This document shows positions 63,658 through 64,000 of a stretch of DNA of 64,000 nucleotides, piece after piece; position 1 is the first letter of the stretch; each line of letters begins with the position of its first letter. A program made the position numbers and the translations under genes. Below the pieces are notes generated by a model. The model ran no database searches. It was not told the origin of the DNA and worked only from the letters and a program-made list of their open reading frames with translations. This stretch comes from JAJECS01 sp965198185 (GTDB lineage Bacteria; Chloroflexota; UBA11872): assembly GCA_965198185.1 (NCBI GenBank), contig CBDAOU010000001.1, forward strand, positions 248,001 to 312,000, in the 5' to 3' direction.

Positions 63658-64000
63658 CGGCGGAGCTGCGCGCGCAGGTAGGCCAGCGCCTGTGGCGCCT
63701 GGCGATCGAAGCTGTCGAACCGCTTCCCGTTGTCTTCGATGCTGATTCGGCCGGTGTAATTCACCGCGGTGAGCGCCCGCAGAAACTCGAGCAGACCAGC
63801 ATCGGTGGACTGCGGCGGAGAGCCGGCCAGCGGCGGAACCGGCACGTGGACGTGGCGTAGTCGATCGCGTGCCTCGGACAGGTTGGTCAGAGGCTCCCGC
63901 TCGTGTGCCATGTGCCACCAATCGGCCAGCGCCGCCACGCGGGGACTTCCGGACTCGCGGGCGACCACCGCCGCCTCGAGGACGGTGTTGATCGTGTCGC
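63654..64000 (-). CDS. Sugar phosphate isomerase/epimerase, C-terminal part (runs off the right edge)
   Basis: C-terminal part of a TIM-barrel epimerase (AP_endonuc_2 fold). DTINTVLEAAVVARESGSPR near the edge, LADWWHMAHE, and the metal-His segment LRHVHVPVPP followed by GRISIEDNGKR match the last strands of the barrel, with Glu in SIED as the final metal ligand. The N-terminus lies beyond position 64000. Coupled to the esterase by a four-base overlap. Not a close paralogue of the epimerase at 10913. Confidence 0.8.
   Translation of the reverse strand, partial: DTINTVLEAAVVARESGSPRVAALADWWHMAHEREPLTNLSEARDRLRHVHVPVPPLAGSPPQSTDAGLLEFLRALTAVNYTGRISIEDNGKRFDSFDRQAPQALAYLRAQLRR

Noticed and set aside
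1..64000. tRNA, rRNA and CRISPR arrays
   Set aside because: Read through on both strands without finding a cloverleaf, rRNA core motif or spaced repeats; a covariance search could still find a tRNA missed by eye.

Overview
The window is GC-rich (about two thirds G+C by eye), mostly protein-coding, with no rRNA, tRNA or CRISPR array that I could recognise. The gene set suggests an environmental Chloroflexota-like bacterium, perhaps a marine or sponge-associated lineage. This is inferred from Pro/Thr-rich lipoprotein linkers, a LysM/SH3b protein, five phytanoyl-CoA dioxygenase (PhyH) genes, sugar-acid aldolase, epimerase and oxidoreductase genes, and a PatA-like acyltransferase. No phylogenetic marker was tested, so the assignment is tentative.

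Layout. (1) 1-5.4 kb: 5' part of a Pro/Thr-rich lipoprotein on the minus strand that leaves the window, a lysophospholipid-type acyltransferase, an IS110-family insertion next to a dispersed palindrome, an HpcH/HpaI aldolase and a BNR-repeat sialidase-like protein. (2) 5.4-23.4 kb: a catabolic or accessory island with an M20 peptidase, five PhyH genes, an RraA-like protein, a sugar epimerase, a TolB/LRR lipoprotein, an MDR oxidoreductase, a cupin, a Gfo/Idh/MocA oxidoreductase, a branched-chain-type ABC binding protein, a DUF3500 lipoprotein, an SRPBCC protein and a DUF2269 protein. Many of these reading frames are broken by indels, and one carries an in-frame TAG. (3) 23.4-26.9 kb: haloalkane-dehalogenase-like hydrolase, beta-carbonic anhydrase and SulP anion transporter. 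(4) 27-53.7 kb: a large cell-envelope glycan locus. It holds three very large polytopic membrane proteins (GT-C/AftD-like), each next to a smaller membrane-anchored beta-rich protein, plus three GT4 and three GT2 glycosyltransferases, a flippase, a methyltransferase, two tandem NodU/CmcH carbamoyltransferases and a B12-type radical SAM enzyme. (5) 53.9-64 kb: a LarA-like racemase overlapping pepF, then cysE-proS under a T-box leader, two small proteins, a LysM/SH3b protein, an acetyl-xylan-esterase-like hydrolase and the end of a sugar epimerase.

How the genes may work together. The envelope locus reads as a pathway that builds, decorates (methyl, carbamoyl), flips and polymerises an exported glycan or glycolipid. 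The large membrane proteins would act on lipid-linked sugars outside the membrane, with their beta-rich partners. The island at 5-23 kb looks like uptake and oxidation of small organic acids, sugars or methylated and hydroxylated compounds. Carbonic anhydrase and SulP together suggest bicarbonate handling. The cysE T-box indicates control of cysteine synthesis, and possibly of proS, by uncharged tRNA-Cys.
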